The position numbers and the translations under genes are program-made. A model generated the notes under the pieces. It saw nothing but the letters and a program-made list of their open reading frames with translations. It did no database searches and was not told the DNA's origin. From positions 620,001 through 684,000 of the forward strand of contig OY365741.1 in the NCBI GenBank assembly GCA_959347425.1: DNA of 64,000 nucleotides. Direction: 5' to 3'. The DNA comes from an uncultured Amylibacter sp. Lineage in GTDB: Bacteria; Pseudomonadota; Alphaproteobacteria; Rhodobacterales; Rhodobacteraceae. This document shows positions 37,968 to 47,346 of the stretch, one piece after another (positions within the stretch are counted from its first letter, which is position 1; the number at the start of each line of letters is the position of its first letter).

Positions 37968-40502
37968 TTACTCGGCTGGTTTTGTCGCGACAAATCCACC
38001 AGCATAACCGTTCGTCTCTGACTCATTGCTATGAAACGCGCCCAACGCACCATCCTGCCCGATAAGCCCCATCAATATGCCGTTCGCTCCGCGAGTCATC
38101 GCGGCGGGGGCTGTTTCAACACCGCCCGCGAATATGCCATAATTCACCGTTCCATTTGTAATAACGCCATTGGCGGTAAAATCGCCTTCCAGCAAGAAGT
38201 GATTACTGCCCGAAGGAACAAAGGCTTTAATAGTCCCTCCATTATTCGCATAGGTAACGGTCAGAGTCATTGGCAACACTGCGCTAATATTTGCATCAAC
38301 GGTTGCTTGTAGGCTACCCGTCCATTCGCCCGCTTGCGTGGCATCATTCAAAGGTTTGCCCAGATTTGCCCCGCTAAACAAACCCGCATAAAATTTAGAG
38401 TTAGCGGTGAAAAAGCCCACGCCGTTTTTGGCATCATCCTCTATCGTTAATAAGGTGGCGGTGACGTTTGATGGGGTGTCAATTCCATCTGCCGTCCCCA
38501 ATAAGAATTGGTTTTCTGGCGTGTTGGTATTCAAAGCAACCAGCGGAGTGCTATTATCGCTAAAGCTCTTCGCCCAAGTGGCGGCATTTGGATTTCCAAA
38601 CGTAACCGTGCAACCCGTCGCCCCTGTCACCAAACACGCGGCAATTTTATCGGCACGCGCATCATCAAAATGTTTAGGTGCGCAAACATCGTCTTGATAG
38701 TTTTGAAACGGTTCGCGATTACACGCATTGATAACGCTGTTATCCCCACCGCATTCCGTTGTCCGCATCCCTGAACGACACTCATTAACAAATTGCAGTC
38801 GTTTGTCATCGAAATCCTCACGGCTCAAACAAGCGGGGGTTCCCGTCCTATCAGAATCTGTGAATAAGTTTTGTCCCGTCTCACAATATCTTACAATAGT
38901 CGCCTCACACAAGGTGCTGGTTTCTGTCTTGCCTTCGGTTTCCAAGAAATTTGCGCAATAGACACCGCGTTGGCCTTGCGCTCTGTCTTGTTGTTTTCCC
39001 ATTTGTAACTCACCACTGCTATCAACGAATTGGTAGGTACCACCAAAGAATTCCGTGCAATCATCGTGCGCTGGATCTATAAAACAAGCCTCCGTTTGTA
39101 TCCCAAGGCAAAGCGGGTCTGTGGTTTTAGTGCCAATCACGCAATACAACGCCCGCTCTTGCCGTGCGGAGGTTTGTTCATCGGTCCCGCCAAAGGAATC
39201 CTCACACTCCCCAAAAGGGTTTGCAACGCATTCCGTCGCGCTTGCCCCACCGCATATATCTGGATATCTGCTGGCAATAAAAGCATTCACACAAAGAAGC
39301 GAGCGATTTTGCTGGGCGGTTGTAACATTTTCGGGACTGCCCAGATTAAGCTCGGACGCGCAATCTACGCCATCAACAAAAGGGTCGCCAAAACAAGGAT
39401 TATTGGCAAGTTCAACCCCACACGCGTTTGCTTGTGCCGCGGTGCTGGCGTCAATACATAATTCAACCCGTATCAACCGTGCGGGGGCAAAGGCAGGAAT
39501 ATCGCAATTAGAATTGCCAAACGGGGTTTCATTGCAAAAATTAACGACAGAGGTGCACCCCTCTGCCAAGGTAGGTGTTTCATCATTACGGCAAGTTGTT
39601 GCGATTCTTAATCGTTCATCCGCATAGTCGGTTACACCAGGAGCATCTTTACAAAACACATCAAAAACGCCTGACGGATTTTCGGGGTCCTCGCACACAT
39701 TCGTAACTGTGGATTCACATAAAACAGGGTTTGCGTCAATATTTGCCTCGCCTGCATCATTTGTATCTCGACAATAATTAATCCGCGCCTGTCTGGTGTT
39801 TTCCACCAAGGATACTTCTTTTAATTCTGTCATTTCTTCGCCATTTTCATCTAACTCAATATCGCCGTTTGCATCCCTGACTGGTACTTGACCACTGATT
39901 GTTTCTTGCAAGGCCGTCTGCTGTTCGCAAGCCTCATTATACGGGTCTTTTAGGCAACTGAACACACCCGACTCGGCCGCCAGTGCGCTCGCACATTCGG
40001 GGGAATTGGTGTTTTCAAAATCACTGCACCAAACAAAGGCATCACGGCATCGCGCTGCCAGTGGATTAACTGTACATTCGGCAACAACGGGTTCAATCAA
40101 TGCTTGGCGTTGGGGGGCATATTTTGCTAATGCTTCTTTCCGTGCGGCCTCTTGCGCTGCGCGGCGGGCTATGGATGCTTCGCGTTTGGCTTTGTCTTCG
40201 GGGGTTTCGTCTGCGGTTTCCTCGTCGGTTAGGTTTACCGTTGCTGCTCCAGCCAACAATTCTTCGGTTATCTCAGGATAGCATTTTGCTTGAAACGGGT
40301 GTAGATTGCACGGAATATTGCCCGAACTCACAGCATTTATCAAAGAACCCAAGCCACAGCCCGTAAGGATAAACATAGCGGACATCAGCACGACTAGCAC
40401 TGTTGCTAAGCGTGCCACGGATTGGCGAGCGGGGATAATAGTCCCGCCTGTTGCCCCACCCCTTGCAAAGAGTGTTTGAAGTTTTGAGTTTATATTAAGC
40501 AT
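37968..40502 (-). CDS. Cysteine-rich repeat lipoprotein, 844 aa
   Basis: The second member of the family. ATG 40502 follows AAGGAA and gives a long signal peptide (hydrophobic residues 30-48) with lipobox LTGC at Cys49. About ten units of the C-x2-xPF-xn-C type follow (PCNLHPFQAKC, PCFGDPFVDGVDC, ECVANPFGEC). A charged segment near residues 75-120 (TDEETADETPEDKAKREASIARRAAQE) may form a coiled coil, a part absent from the other two. The final 190 residues hold the shared module (KFYAGLFSGANLGKPL, EWTGSLQ, LMGLIGQDGALGAF, GYAGGFVA). No enzymatic motif is seen. Confidence 0.78.
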   Translation of the reverse strand: MLNINSKLQTLFARGGATGGTIIPARQSVARLATVLVVLMSAMFILTGCGLGSLINAVSSGNIPCNLHPFQAKCYPEITEELLAGAATVNLTDEETADETPEDKAKREASIARRAAQEAARKEALAKYAPQRQALIEPVVAECTVNPLAARCRDAFVWCSDFENTNSPECASALAAESGVFSCLKDPYNEACEQQTALQETISGQVPVRDANGDIELDENGEEMTELKEVSLVENTRQARINYCRDTNDAGEANIDANPVLCESTVTNVCEDPENPSGVFDVFCKDAPGVTDYADERLRIATTCRNDETPTLAEGCTSVVNFCNETPFGNSNCDIPAFAPARLIRVELCIDASTAAQANACGVELANNPCFGDPFVDGVDCASELNLGSPENVTTAQQNRSLLCVNAFIASRYPDICGGASATECVANPFGECEDSFGGTDEQTSARQERALYCVIGTKTTDPLCLGIQTEACFIDPAHDDCTEFFGGTYQFVDSSGELQMGKQQDRAQGQRGVYCANFLETEGKTETSTLCEATIVRYCETGQNLFTDSDRTGTPACLSREDFDDKRLQFVNECRSGMRTTECGGDNSVINACNREPFQNYQDDVCAPKHFDDARADKIAACLVTGATGCTVTFGNPNAATWAKSFSDNSTPLVALNTNTPENQFLLGTADGIDTPSNVTATLLTIEDDAKNGVGFFTANSKFYAGLFSGANLGKPLNDATQAGEWTGSLQATVDANISAVLPMTLTVTYANNGGTIKAFVPSGSNHFLLEGDFTANGVITNGTVNYGIFAGGVETAPAAMTRGANGILMGLIGQDGALGAFHSNESETNGYAGGFVATKPAE

Positions 40503-40645
40503 CGTGTCGTTCCTTGTTGTGGGGATGTTGTTTAATAAATATGAAGACATCAGACTGATTTTATCCTATGTTTGCATGTGCGTCAAGCGTTTTTTACCAA
40601 GTTTTAATTTTTTCACATATAAATTAATATAAATTAAAGCCTTGA

Positions 40646-43600
40646 TTAACCGCCCGAAGGTTGGTTTGGTTGCTGTACTGGCTCTTGCGTTGGCGTTTCC
40701 ACCACAGATTCTGGCTCCACTGGTGGAGTCACCACAAACCCGCCAGCATAGCCGACATCGGCCGCATTATCACTGATAAACGCACCAACCGCTCCGATTT
40801 CACCAATCAGCCCTTTAACAACCCCCGCACTGACGGCAGTAGGCGTGGCGGTCGCATCATTATTGGCAAAGATACCCAGTTTAACCGTGCCATCAATAAC
40901 CCCTTTTTCATTAAAAGTACCTTCCAATAAAAAATGCTCATAGTTATCGGTAACCTCATCCCCAAGCCGTCTGACAACGCCCCTAATCGCGGTTTGCTGA
41001 AAATCAATCCGTAAATCAAAATCTTTCACGGCGGAGGTGGCAGAGCCAGACGCGCCAGCGTCGCTAATCACCCATTGGATACTGCCAGTCCAAGTCGCAT
41101 GGACATCATCGCCTTGGGTAAAGGCGGGCAAGGGTTTGCCCAGGGTTGTGCCAGAGAATATCCCAGCATAAAACCGCGTTGTTTCATGCGGTTGCCCCGC
41201 GAAAAACGCCACACCGTATTCGGAAATAGCGTCAAGAGACTCGGTATAATACCGCGCTGGAGTCAGGCTTAGATGGGTGATGGTCGGGTCGTTCCCCTCT
41301 TTATCATTGACATCGCCAAAATCCAAACCGTGCTCAAGCCCGATAAGGAATTGGTTAGTGTCCGATACATCCCCATTGGCGGCAACGCTTGCCAGCTCAG
41401 CTGTGAAACTTTGCTCAAAAGTCGCGGCGGTGGGGCGTGCCAAAACAAACGCACAGTCAGAGTCATCCGCATTGGCTCTAATCGCGCAGTTTCTAATAAC
41501 ACTATCGCGGGCATCGGCATAGCTGTTATTATGCTGATGGCAAACGGCGGCAAACGGATTGGCATGGTTGCCCGTATCCGTGCAAATCATCGGTGTTGCC
41601 CCCACGCAGAGTTCAAAATTCGCAGTATCGCCAAGGCAATAAGTCAAACGCGCATTGCGGGTAAGAGTCACCAACTCGGCACTGCCCAGTTCTACCGCGC
41701 AGTCACGACTTGGGGCGGTTGAAAACGGGTCATCAAAGCAAGTGTAAGCATCCACGTAATGTGCGCAAAATTGTGTTGCTATCGCATTACCCTGATTGCA
41801 ATAATTGGCAATCGTACCCAGAAAGGCAGGATTATCGTTGCATATAGCATTGCTTTGAGTCGGATCTTCATTACACGATTTAATCAAGGCAGTACACCCC
41901 GCACCCTCAGGCATAACGCGACATGTATTGACCAGAGCCAACCGCTCTGCCGTATAGCGTGAATCGGTAAGGCAATCAAAGGATTCATCCATCAAATTAT
42001 CGGCGCAGAAATCGGCAATCGCATTGATGCAAGCCATATCCTCACGCACGCTCGCCCCACCAGTGGCAAGGGTTTGGCAATGGCTTATCCGTGCGGATTT
42101 GGCATCGGCAAACCCCTGTGTGCCACCCAATTGGGTTTCACAATCCGTGCCACTCCCCGTCATAAACGGGTCAGACAAACAGGTATAATCCGTAACCGTC
42201 ACTTCGCAATCGGTTGAGGTGAAATTATCTGCCATAGCACAATGGGCTATACGGGCAACATCATAGGCATCATCGGCACTACAACCATATTGTGCAGCAA
42301 ACAGATTATCCGTGCAGAACGATTTCACCGCACCAGAGCAGAGCGAATCGGCGCGGGCAATACGTGAATTCGTGTTTGCGTTCGCGTTTTCATTGGCGTT
42401 TTCACTGGCACCCAAATTGCTACAATAATCGTGTCGCTTTGTGCGGGTCGCCATAACCGCATCGGCAGAGCCTAACTCGGCATCGCAATTACCATCCATA
42501 AAGGGGTTTTCAAAACACGCGGTATCTTCGGCATAAGTACTACACACCCGCAGGGTTTGGTTTTCATTGCAAAAAGTCGTCCGTGCAAGATTAAACGCGT
42601 CTCTATTGCAAATCTCACTGCCAAACGGGGCGGTATTACAGGTATTCACCTCTGGTGTGCAGGTTTTATCCTTTGGGTCGGCAAGGCAGGTATGGGCTAA
42701 ATCCAACCGTGCCATGTCATAATCCGTATCGGTCAAACAGCCAAAGGTCGTCGATAAGGGGTCAGCCGTGCAATGGGCGAAAATCGCGGTTAAACACCGC
42801 GAATCCAAAGACGCATCCGCGCCATTAACTCCCAGCGTTTCACAATGGTCTATCCGTGCTTGTTGGGCGGCTTTTTGCGCCGTTACATCGCTATAAAACC
42901 CCTGACACTCGCCAAACGGGTTATCGATGCAATCGCTGGCGTTATCTGCACCAATACATAAGGTCGCGTGGGTATAGAGGTTATTGCCCTCGGTACAAAA
43001 CGCGGCACGTTCATGTTGGGCATCTGTCAGGGCTTGGGCACTGCCAAGGTGCTCGGCAGCCGAGCAATCGACATCATCGGTAAAGGGATTGGTAACGCAG
43101 GTATATCTCCTGGCAACATCACGGCAATTCCTTAACCCGATGGTTTCGGCGGTGTTGCAATAGGTTATCCTTGCGCCCTCAAACGCGGGAATACCACATA
43201 AGGTCGCACGGAATGGGTTTGCATTACAGGCATTAATAGCAACGGTACAGCCATCGCCTTGCGCATCCAAACGGCAGTTATTGGCCATATCCAGCCGAGC
43301 TTGCCCATAATCGGCACTGCAAATGGTATCAAACGGACTGCCCTCGCCTTCGCACAAATGGACGATAGTCCGCGCACAAAGCGCGTCATTATCGGCGTTT
43401 GTCCCATCACGGCAGAAATTCACGCGGTGCCCGATAGCATGGTCGCGAAATTCGGCAAATTTTTCGTCCTTATCGCAACCGTCATTGAACGGGTCTTGAA
43501 TACAAGGATTGACGGCAAAGGCGGGGGTGCATTCTTCTTGGGTGATTTTGTCTTCTTGCACGCAATAGCCGACTATCGGCGCACATTGTGTGGTATTCAC

Positions 43601-43864
43601 GTTCGGCGGTTGCGAGCAGACATCAATCACGGCTTTACGGGCAGAGGCGTAAGTATCACCGCAATCTTCACCAAACGGATTGCTTAGGCAGGGGTTTAGC
43701 GCGGATTTTAATGCGTTTTGGAGGTTGTTGCCTTGGGTGTCTATACTGGCGGCAAGCCCCCCGCCCCCGCAAGCGGTAAGGATGAAGAGCGCGGATAAGA
43801 TGATGGCTGATGTTGCCCGTCCGAGTAGTGGGGTTTTTGTGGGCTGGTTTGTTCTCGTGTTCAT
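40646..43864 (-). CDS. Cysteine-rich repeat lipoprotein, 1072 aa
   Basis: The third family member and first of the trio in transcription order. The start at 43864 has a good RBS (AAGGAGAG). The signal peptide ends at lipobox LTAC (Cys32) followed by GGGG. About sixteen units follow, well conserved here: CNANPFRATLC, then a helix-like EGARITYC, then CRDVARRYTC. The C-terminal 250 residues hold the shared module (RFYAGIFSGTTLGKPL, TWTGSIQWV, HFLLEGTF, VKGLIGEIGAVGAF, GYAGGFVVTPP) and end in a Pro/Gln-rich tail. The gene is 143 bp from the next member, so the three may form one transcription unit. No catalytic motif is recognised. Confidence 0.8.
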   Translation of the reverse strand: MNTRTNQPTKTPLLGRATSAIILSALFILTACGGGGLAASIDTQGNNLQNALKSALNPCLSNPFGEDCGDTYASARKAVIDVCSQPPNVNTTQCAPIVGYCVQEDKITQEECTPAFAVNPCIQDPFNDGCDKDEKFAEFRDHAIGHRVNFCRDGTNADNDALCARTIVHLCEGEGSPFDTICSADYGQARLDMANNCRLDAQGDGCTVAINACNANPFRATLCGIPAFEGARITYCNTAETIGLRNCRDVARRYTCVTNPFTDDVDCSAAEHLGSAQALTDAQHERAAFCTEGNNLYTHATLCIGADNASDCIDNPFGECQGFYSDVTAQKAAQQARIDHCETLGVNGADASLDSRCLTAIFAHCTADPLSTTFGCLTDTDYDMARLDLAHTCLADPKDKTCTPEVNTCNTAPFGSEICNRDAFNLARTTFCNENQTLRVCSTYAEDTACFENPFMDGNCDAELGSADAVMATRTKRHDYCSNLGASENANENANANTNSRIARADSLCSGAVKSFCTDNLFAAQYGCSADDAYDVARIAHCAMADNFTSTDCEVTVTDYTCLSDPFMTGSGTDCETQLGGTQGFADAKSARISHCQTLATGGASVREDMACINAIADFCADNLMDESFDCLTDSRYTAERLALVNTCRVMPEGAGCTALIKSCNEDPTQSNAICNDNPAFLGTIANYCNQGNAIATQFCAHYVDAYTCFDDPFSTAPSRDCAVELGSAELVTLTRNARLTYCLGDTANFELCVGATPMICTDTGNHANPFAAVCHQHNNSYADARDSVIRNCAIRANADDSDCAFVLARPTAATFEQSFTAELASVAANGDVSDTNQFLIGLEHGLDFGDVNDKEGNDPTITHLSLTPARYYTESLDAISEYGVAFFAGQPHETTRFYAGIFSGTTLGKPLPAFTQGDDVHATWTGSIQWVISDAGASGSATSAVKDFDLRIDFQQTAIRGVVRRLGDEVTDNYEHFLLEGTFNEKGVIDGTVKLGIFANNDATATPTAVSAGVVKGLIGEIGAVGAFISDNAADVGYAGGFVVTPPVEPESVVETPTQEPVQQPNQPSGG

Positions 43865-44071
43865 TGTGCTCTCCTTGTTTTAATCCGCGGTGCGTGGATT
43901 ATCATTGCATAAAATGGTGCGACCACCGGTGAAAACCTATTGGCAATAGGTGTTATTAACAGGGACGCTTATCCCTTGTTTTTATGTTTGGATCAAGGAT
44001 TTTGTATGCGCAAATCGCGGTAAATTTGCGGTGAATGTGGGGCAAATTTATGGTGAATTTTGGGTGAATTG

Positions 44072-44500
44072 GAATGAATGGTGAATTATGAATTGTGAAT
44101 GGTGAATGGTGAATGATTGGTTATTAGAGATTAGGAGTTAGGTATTAGAGGTTAAGAGCGGAGGTTTTTTGTTGCGCCCTCACTGCGTTCGGTTGCCCAC
44201 CCCTCCTGCGGAGAGCTGGACGGGGATTTGTGACTAAAGCCTATCCAAGCATCTAGGCATAGCCTAAATAAATTTAGAGCAAACCTATCACCAATTCCCA
44301 AGTATTCTTTGTAAATCATCCAATCTAACGTCTTGTTATTCCAGATAATAAATTTATAGAATCCCTAGCATCTTATAACCAAAGGGCTTTTGGCATGCCC
44401 TGCTCACAGAGCAGGGCTACGCACAAAAGACCACGCTGGTCGGTATCGCGCAAGCGATTACGAAGACCCGCAAGGGCTAAACCTGCTAATCCCTAATCGT
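44072..44500 (-). repeat. Dispersed heptamer-bounded element, copy E (subfamily II, inverted)
   Basis: It occupies most of the 620-bp gap between the cysteine-rich gene and the threonine aldolase gene. The left end is GGTGAAT-type heptamers; then CTCCGCAGGAG-related sequence, the subfamily II block CATCTAGGCATAGCC, the A/T-rich middle, and the variable hairpin at 44387-44429 with inner stem GCCCTGCTC/GAGCAGGGC and an ACA loop. GACCACGCTGGTC follows, and the right end is short, CCTAATC-type. The right end encodes the last residues of the threonine aldolase. The part of the gap nearer the lipoprotein gene (43865-44071) holds only that gene's upstream region and a small CCTATTG/CAATAGG hairpin. 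Confidence 0.9.
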
Positions 44501-45529
44501 TGAAACAAACCCATCCACCTCTTCATCGGTGGTCGCCCAATTACAGATTAACCGTGCCGATTCCAGACCATCCAACCCATCAGGCGTGGGATGCGGATAA
44601 TAGGCCGCACCCGCCGACCGCGCCCGTTCATGCCCCGCCGAAGACCAGCCCGCGAACACCATATTCGCCTCACACCCATGATGCAAAACCGCGCCCGCCT
44701 CGGCCATTCCAACCGCTAACCGCGCCGCCGCCGCGTTCGCTTGCCCAGCTAATCGCAACCACAAATCATCCGTCAAATACGCCAACATCTGCGCCGATAA
44801 AAACCGATGTTTGGAAAACAAATGCCCAGCGCGTTTGCGCCGCAATTCAAACTCCCACGCCTTCGCGGGGTCAAAGAAAATAACAGCCTCCACCCCCAAA
44901 CACCCGTTTTTAGTCGCGCCAAAACTAACCGCATCAATCCCGCATTTCCAGCTCATCTCCGCCGCCGAGCACCCCAGCGCGACCATCGCATTGGCAAACC
45001 GCGCCCCGTCCAGATGCACGGGCATATCAAACCGCGCGGCGATATCGCACAAATCGCGCAACTGGGGCAGGGAATAAACCCCGCCCAGCTCATTAACTGA
45101 GGTCAGGGACAGGCACCCTAACTGAGCATTATGGACTCCGTGTGGGGCGGTGGTTTCGGCAGCACAGGCGAATATATCCGCGTCAATCCGCCCGTCCGCT
45201 CCGTCCAAAATATGCAGTTTTGAGCCGCCCGTAAAGAACTCTGGCGCGGCGCATTCGTCGGTTTCTATATGGGCGTTTTTGTGGCAGAAAATCTTTTGCC
45301 ATGGCTGGGTGAAAGTGCTGAGGATAAGGCAATTCGCCGCCGTGCCAGTGGCAACCAGATGAACCGAAGCGTTGGGGGCTTCAAATACCGTGCGGATTTT
45401 ATCGCGCACTTCGTCCATCAAATCCTCCGCGCCATAAGGCGGGGTATAGCCCGCCCCCGCGTTTTCTGCCAGCAGGGCTGCTAATATTTCGGGGGCGGCG
45501 GGGGATGCGTTGTCGGATGCGAAATTCAT
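44486..45529 (-). CDS. Low-specificity L-threonine aldolase-like PLP enzyme
   Basis: The 347-residue fold-type I PLP enzyme cleaves threonine/allo-threonine to glycine and acetaldehyde, or acts on a related beta-hydroxy amino acid. It starts with FASDNASPAAPEIL, shows VATGTAANCLIL (PLP-phosphate region), VHLDGARFANA with the PLP-contacting Asp, and SFGATKNGCLG with the Schiff-base lysine. Length is typical. The C-terminal STIRD and stop are written in heptamer-like repeat sequence (ACGATTAGGGATTAG) of element E, so the end of the protein has probably been altered by repeat growth. Confidence 0.88.
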   Translation of the reverse strand: MNFASDNASPAAPEILAALLAENAGAGYTPPYGAEDLMDEVRDKIRTVFEAPNASVHLVATGTAANCLILSTFTQPWQKIFCHKNAHIETDECAAPEFFTGGSKLHILDGADGRIDADIFACAAETTAPHGVHNAQLGCLSLTSVNELGGVYSLPQLRDLCDIAARFDMPVHLDGARFANAMVALGCSAAEMSWKCGIDAVSFGATKNGCLGVEAVIFFDPAKAWEFELRRKRAGHLFSKHRFLSAQMLAYLTDDLWLRLAGQANAAAARLAVGMAEAGAVLHHGCEANMVFAGWSSAGHERARSAGAAYYPHPTPDGLDGLESARLICNWATTDEEVDGFVSTIRD

Positions 45530-45585
45530 GGGCGGTCTTTTAAATTGTTAATGATGAAATCACAGAGATATTCCACGAATATCCC

Positions 45586-46209
45586 CTAATCAAACGTCCG
45601 ACTGTCTTTTATCTGATCCCACGCCCACACGACATCTTGCAGTTGAGATTCATGGCTTCTATCCCCGCCATTCAAATCGGGATGCAGAGTTTTTATTAAC
45701 GCTTTATACTGTTTGCGCAAAGCCTCTTTATTCCAGTATTCCTTTGCCTCCAAAATCACAATCGCGCGTTTTTCCGCGATAGTCAACCGCCGCGACCCGC
45801 CCAAAGCATTGCCACGACCCGGATTTTGCGTGGCATTTTTGCCCAAAACTTGGTGGGGATTGTTAATGCCCATACGCTCCCACGCGCGTTGTTCGGTGGT
45901 TTTGCCACGGGGTTTTTCCTGTCCATCCTCGCTGGATGCGAAGGGATTGTCAAAAGTCCCCGTGTCATAATGCTCGTAATAATTCCACTTTTGGTTAAAT
46001 TGACGGACATGAGCAAGGCAGAACCAGCGAAACTCTTCCATATTATTGGGATTCATCGGGGCGCGGTATTTACCAGGCTTCTCACACCCGCGGTGCTGGC
46101 AGGATTGCAACGAGGTTTCTTGCGCACCAGGCCCCGTTCCTTTTGCCCGTTTGCGCCGTTGTTTATCGGCGGAAACGGAAATATCAAAATTAAAAGGGTC
46201 GGTGCTCAT
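45586..46209 (-). CDS. J-domain (DnaJ-like) protein of the alphaproteobacterial DPFNFDISV family
   Basis: The 207-residue protein starts MSTDPFNFDISVSADKQRRK, the characteristic opening of an alphaproteobacterial family found beside bolA and cobS. The middle has a Cys/His pattern, CQHRGCEKPGKYRAP, and a conserved FRWFCLAHVRQFNQKWNYYEH. The C-terminal J domain (from about residue 155) has the HPD motif in LIKTLHPDLNGG for stimulating DnaK. ATG 46209 is chosen on family grounds; a longer in-frame extension is unlike homologues. It is divergent from bolA. Confidence 0.86.
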   Translation of the reverse strand: MSTDPFNFDISVSADKQRRKRAKGTGPGAQETSLQSCQHRGCEKPGKYRAPMNPNNMEEFRWFCLAHVRQFNQKWNYYEHYDTGTFDNPFASSEDGQEKPRGKTTEQRAWERMGINNPHQVLGKNATQNPGRGNALGGSRRLTIAEKRAIVILEAKEYWNKEALRKQYKALIKTLHPDLNGGDRSHESQLQDVVWAWDQIKDSRTFD

Positions 46210-46316
46210 TGTCGTTTTCTTTTTGGTCAGGGATTGTTTATGGTTTGCTTTAGCACAAAGAGTTGGTAAAAGTCTAGTTAAATTAACCTCTTTTAGAATA
46301 AGGTCGTGCGAATCCG

Positions 46317-46580
46317 ATGAAAAAAACAATAATGGGCAAGTTGGAACGGGCGTTTGCGCCTGTGGAAGTGGAGGTTGTGGATGAAAGCCATCTGCATATT
46401 GGGCATGCGGGCTATCGCGAGGGGGGGAATAGCCATTTTGCCGTGCGGATACGGGCGGCGGCGTTTGATGGGGTGTCGCGGGTGCAGGCGCAGAGGTTGG
46501 TTTATAAGGCGTTAGCGGGCGAGCTGGACGCGGGGTTGCATGCTTTGCGGTTGGATGTGGCGGGGGTTAGTGGTGAATGA
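46317..46580 (+). CDS. BolA-family protein
   Basis: The 87-residue protein has the BolA class II fold: HLHIGHAGYREGGNSHFAVRI with the conserved histidines and VQAQRLVYKALAGEL in the helix region. BolA proteins partner monothiol glutaredoxins in iron-sulfur cluster handling. It is divergent from the J-domain gene, a common alphaproteobacterial arrangement. Its last residues (SGE) run into heptamer-type repeats (GGTGAATGA). Confidence 0.88.
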   Translation: MKKTIMGKLERAFAPVEVEVVDESHLHIGHAGYREGGNSHFAVRIRAAAFDGVSRVQAQRLVYKALAGELDAGLHALRLDVAGVSGE

Positions 46581-46648
46581 TGAATTGTGAATCGTTAATC
46601 GTTAATCACTAATCACTAATCACTAACCACTAATCACTAATCACTAGA
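46572..46648. repeat. Heptamer repeat array between bolA and the isomerase gene
   Basis: About 75 bp of heptamers change in type along the array: GAATGAT/GAATTGT units, then CGTTAAT, then TCACTAA units (six or seven). It provides the stop regions of both flanking genes: bolA on one side and, on the other strand, the isomerase stop with its residues SSD. Confidence 0.88.
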
Positions 46649-47227
46649 CGCAAGCCTCTTCTCGACAAAATCCAGCCTATCCTGCCCCCAAAACGCATCC
46701 TCACCTATCCAATAAAACGGCACACCGAACACGCCCCGCTCCACAGCCTCGGCGGTATTGGCGACTAACGCATCCGCAGACCCATCAGCATTAACCAAAT
46801 CACCAGAAAACCCGCTTGCCACCAGAGCTTCGCGCACCACAGCCTCTTCCGCTATATCCTTCTCTTCCGCCCAAACTGCCCGCAATAACGCATGGACAAA
46901 CGCACCTGTATCACCAGACCCGTCACTCTGCGCCGAGACAATCGCACGACACGCCATTCCAGCATCGGTCGGCCAATACGCGGGTTTCAAATTCAAAGGC
47001 AACCCAGTATGCTCCGCCCACCGCGCCAATTCCTGCCCGCGATACGCCATCCGCGATGGATGCCGTTTGGCAGGACGAACCCCGCCCGTTTCATCAAACA
47101 ATTCCATTAATAACACAGGTTTATACACCACTCGCGCCCCATATTTCGCCGCCATAGCCTCCAACTTAACCCCAGCCAAATAGCAATAAGGCGACAGTGG
47201 AAACACATAATAATCAATATCGGTCAT
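46637..47227 (-). CDS. DsbA-fold 2-hydroxychromene-2-carboxylate isomerase-like protein
   Basis: The 196-residue protein belongs to the kappa-class GST/HCCA isomerase branch of the thioredoxin superfamily. FPLSPYCYLAG (9-19) carries the active-site serine-type motif, KPVLLMELF the helical insertion, and GVFGVPFYWIGEDAFWGQDRLDFVEKRL the conserved cis-proline and C-terminal region. It likely uses glutathione for isomerisation of an aromatic compound; the physiological substrate is unknown. The terminal residues ASSD and the stop are encoded by TTAGTGA heptamers. Confidence 0.85.
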   Translation of the reverse strand: MTDIDYYVFPLSPYCYLAGVKLEAMAAKYGARVVYKPVLLMELFDETGGVRPAKRHPSRMAYRGQELARWAEHTGLPLNLKPAYWPTDAGMACRAIVSAQSDGSGDTGAFVHALLRAVWAEEKDIAEEAVVREALVASGFSGDLVNADGSADALVANTAEAVERGVFGVPFYWIGEDAFWGQDRLDFVEKRLASSD

Positions 47228-47346
47228 TTTATATCCTTTTCAAAGTGACAATTTTATCGTAAAAACATCCTAGCACATATAAAAAGACTAGGCAAACCCG
47301 TTTCATGGTGCTAAAAGGACGAAAAAACCCACAAACAGGACATCCC

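Noticed and set aside
29099..43864. Disrupted or frameshifted fragments of one very long gene
   Set aside because: Each of the three genes has its own signal peptide, RBS and C-terminal module, so they are separate intact genes.
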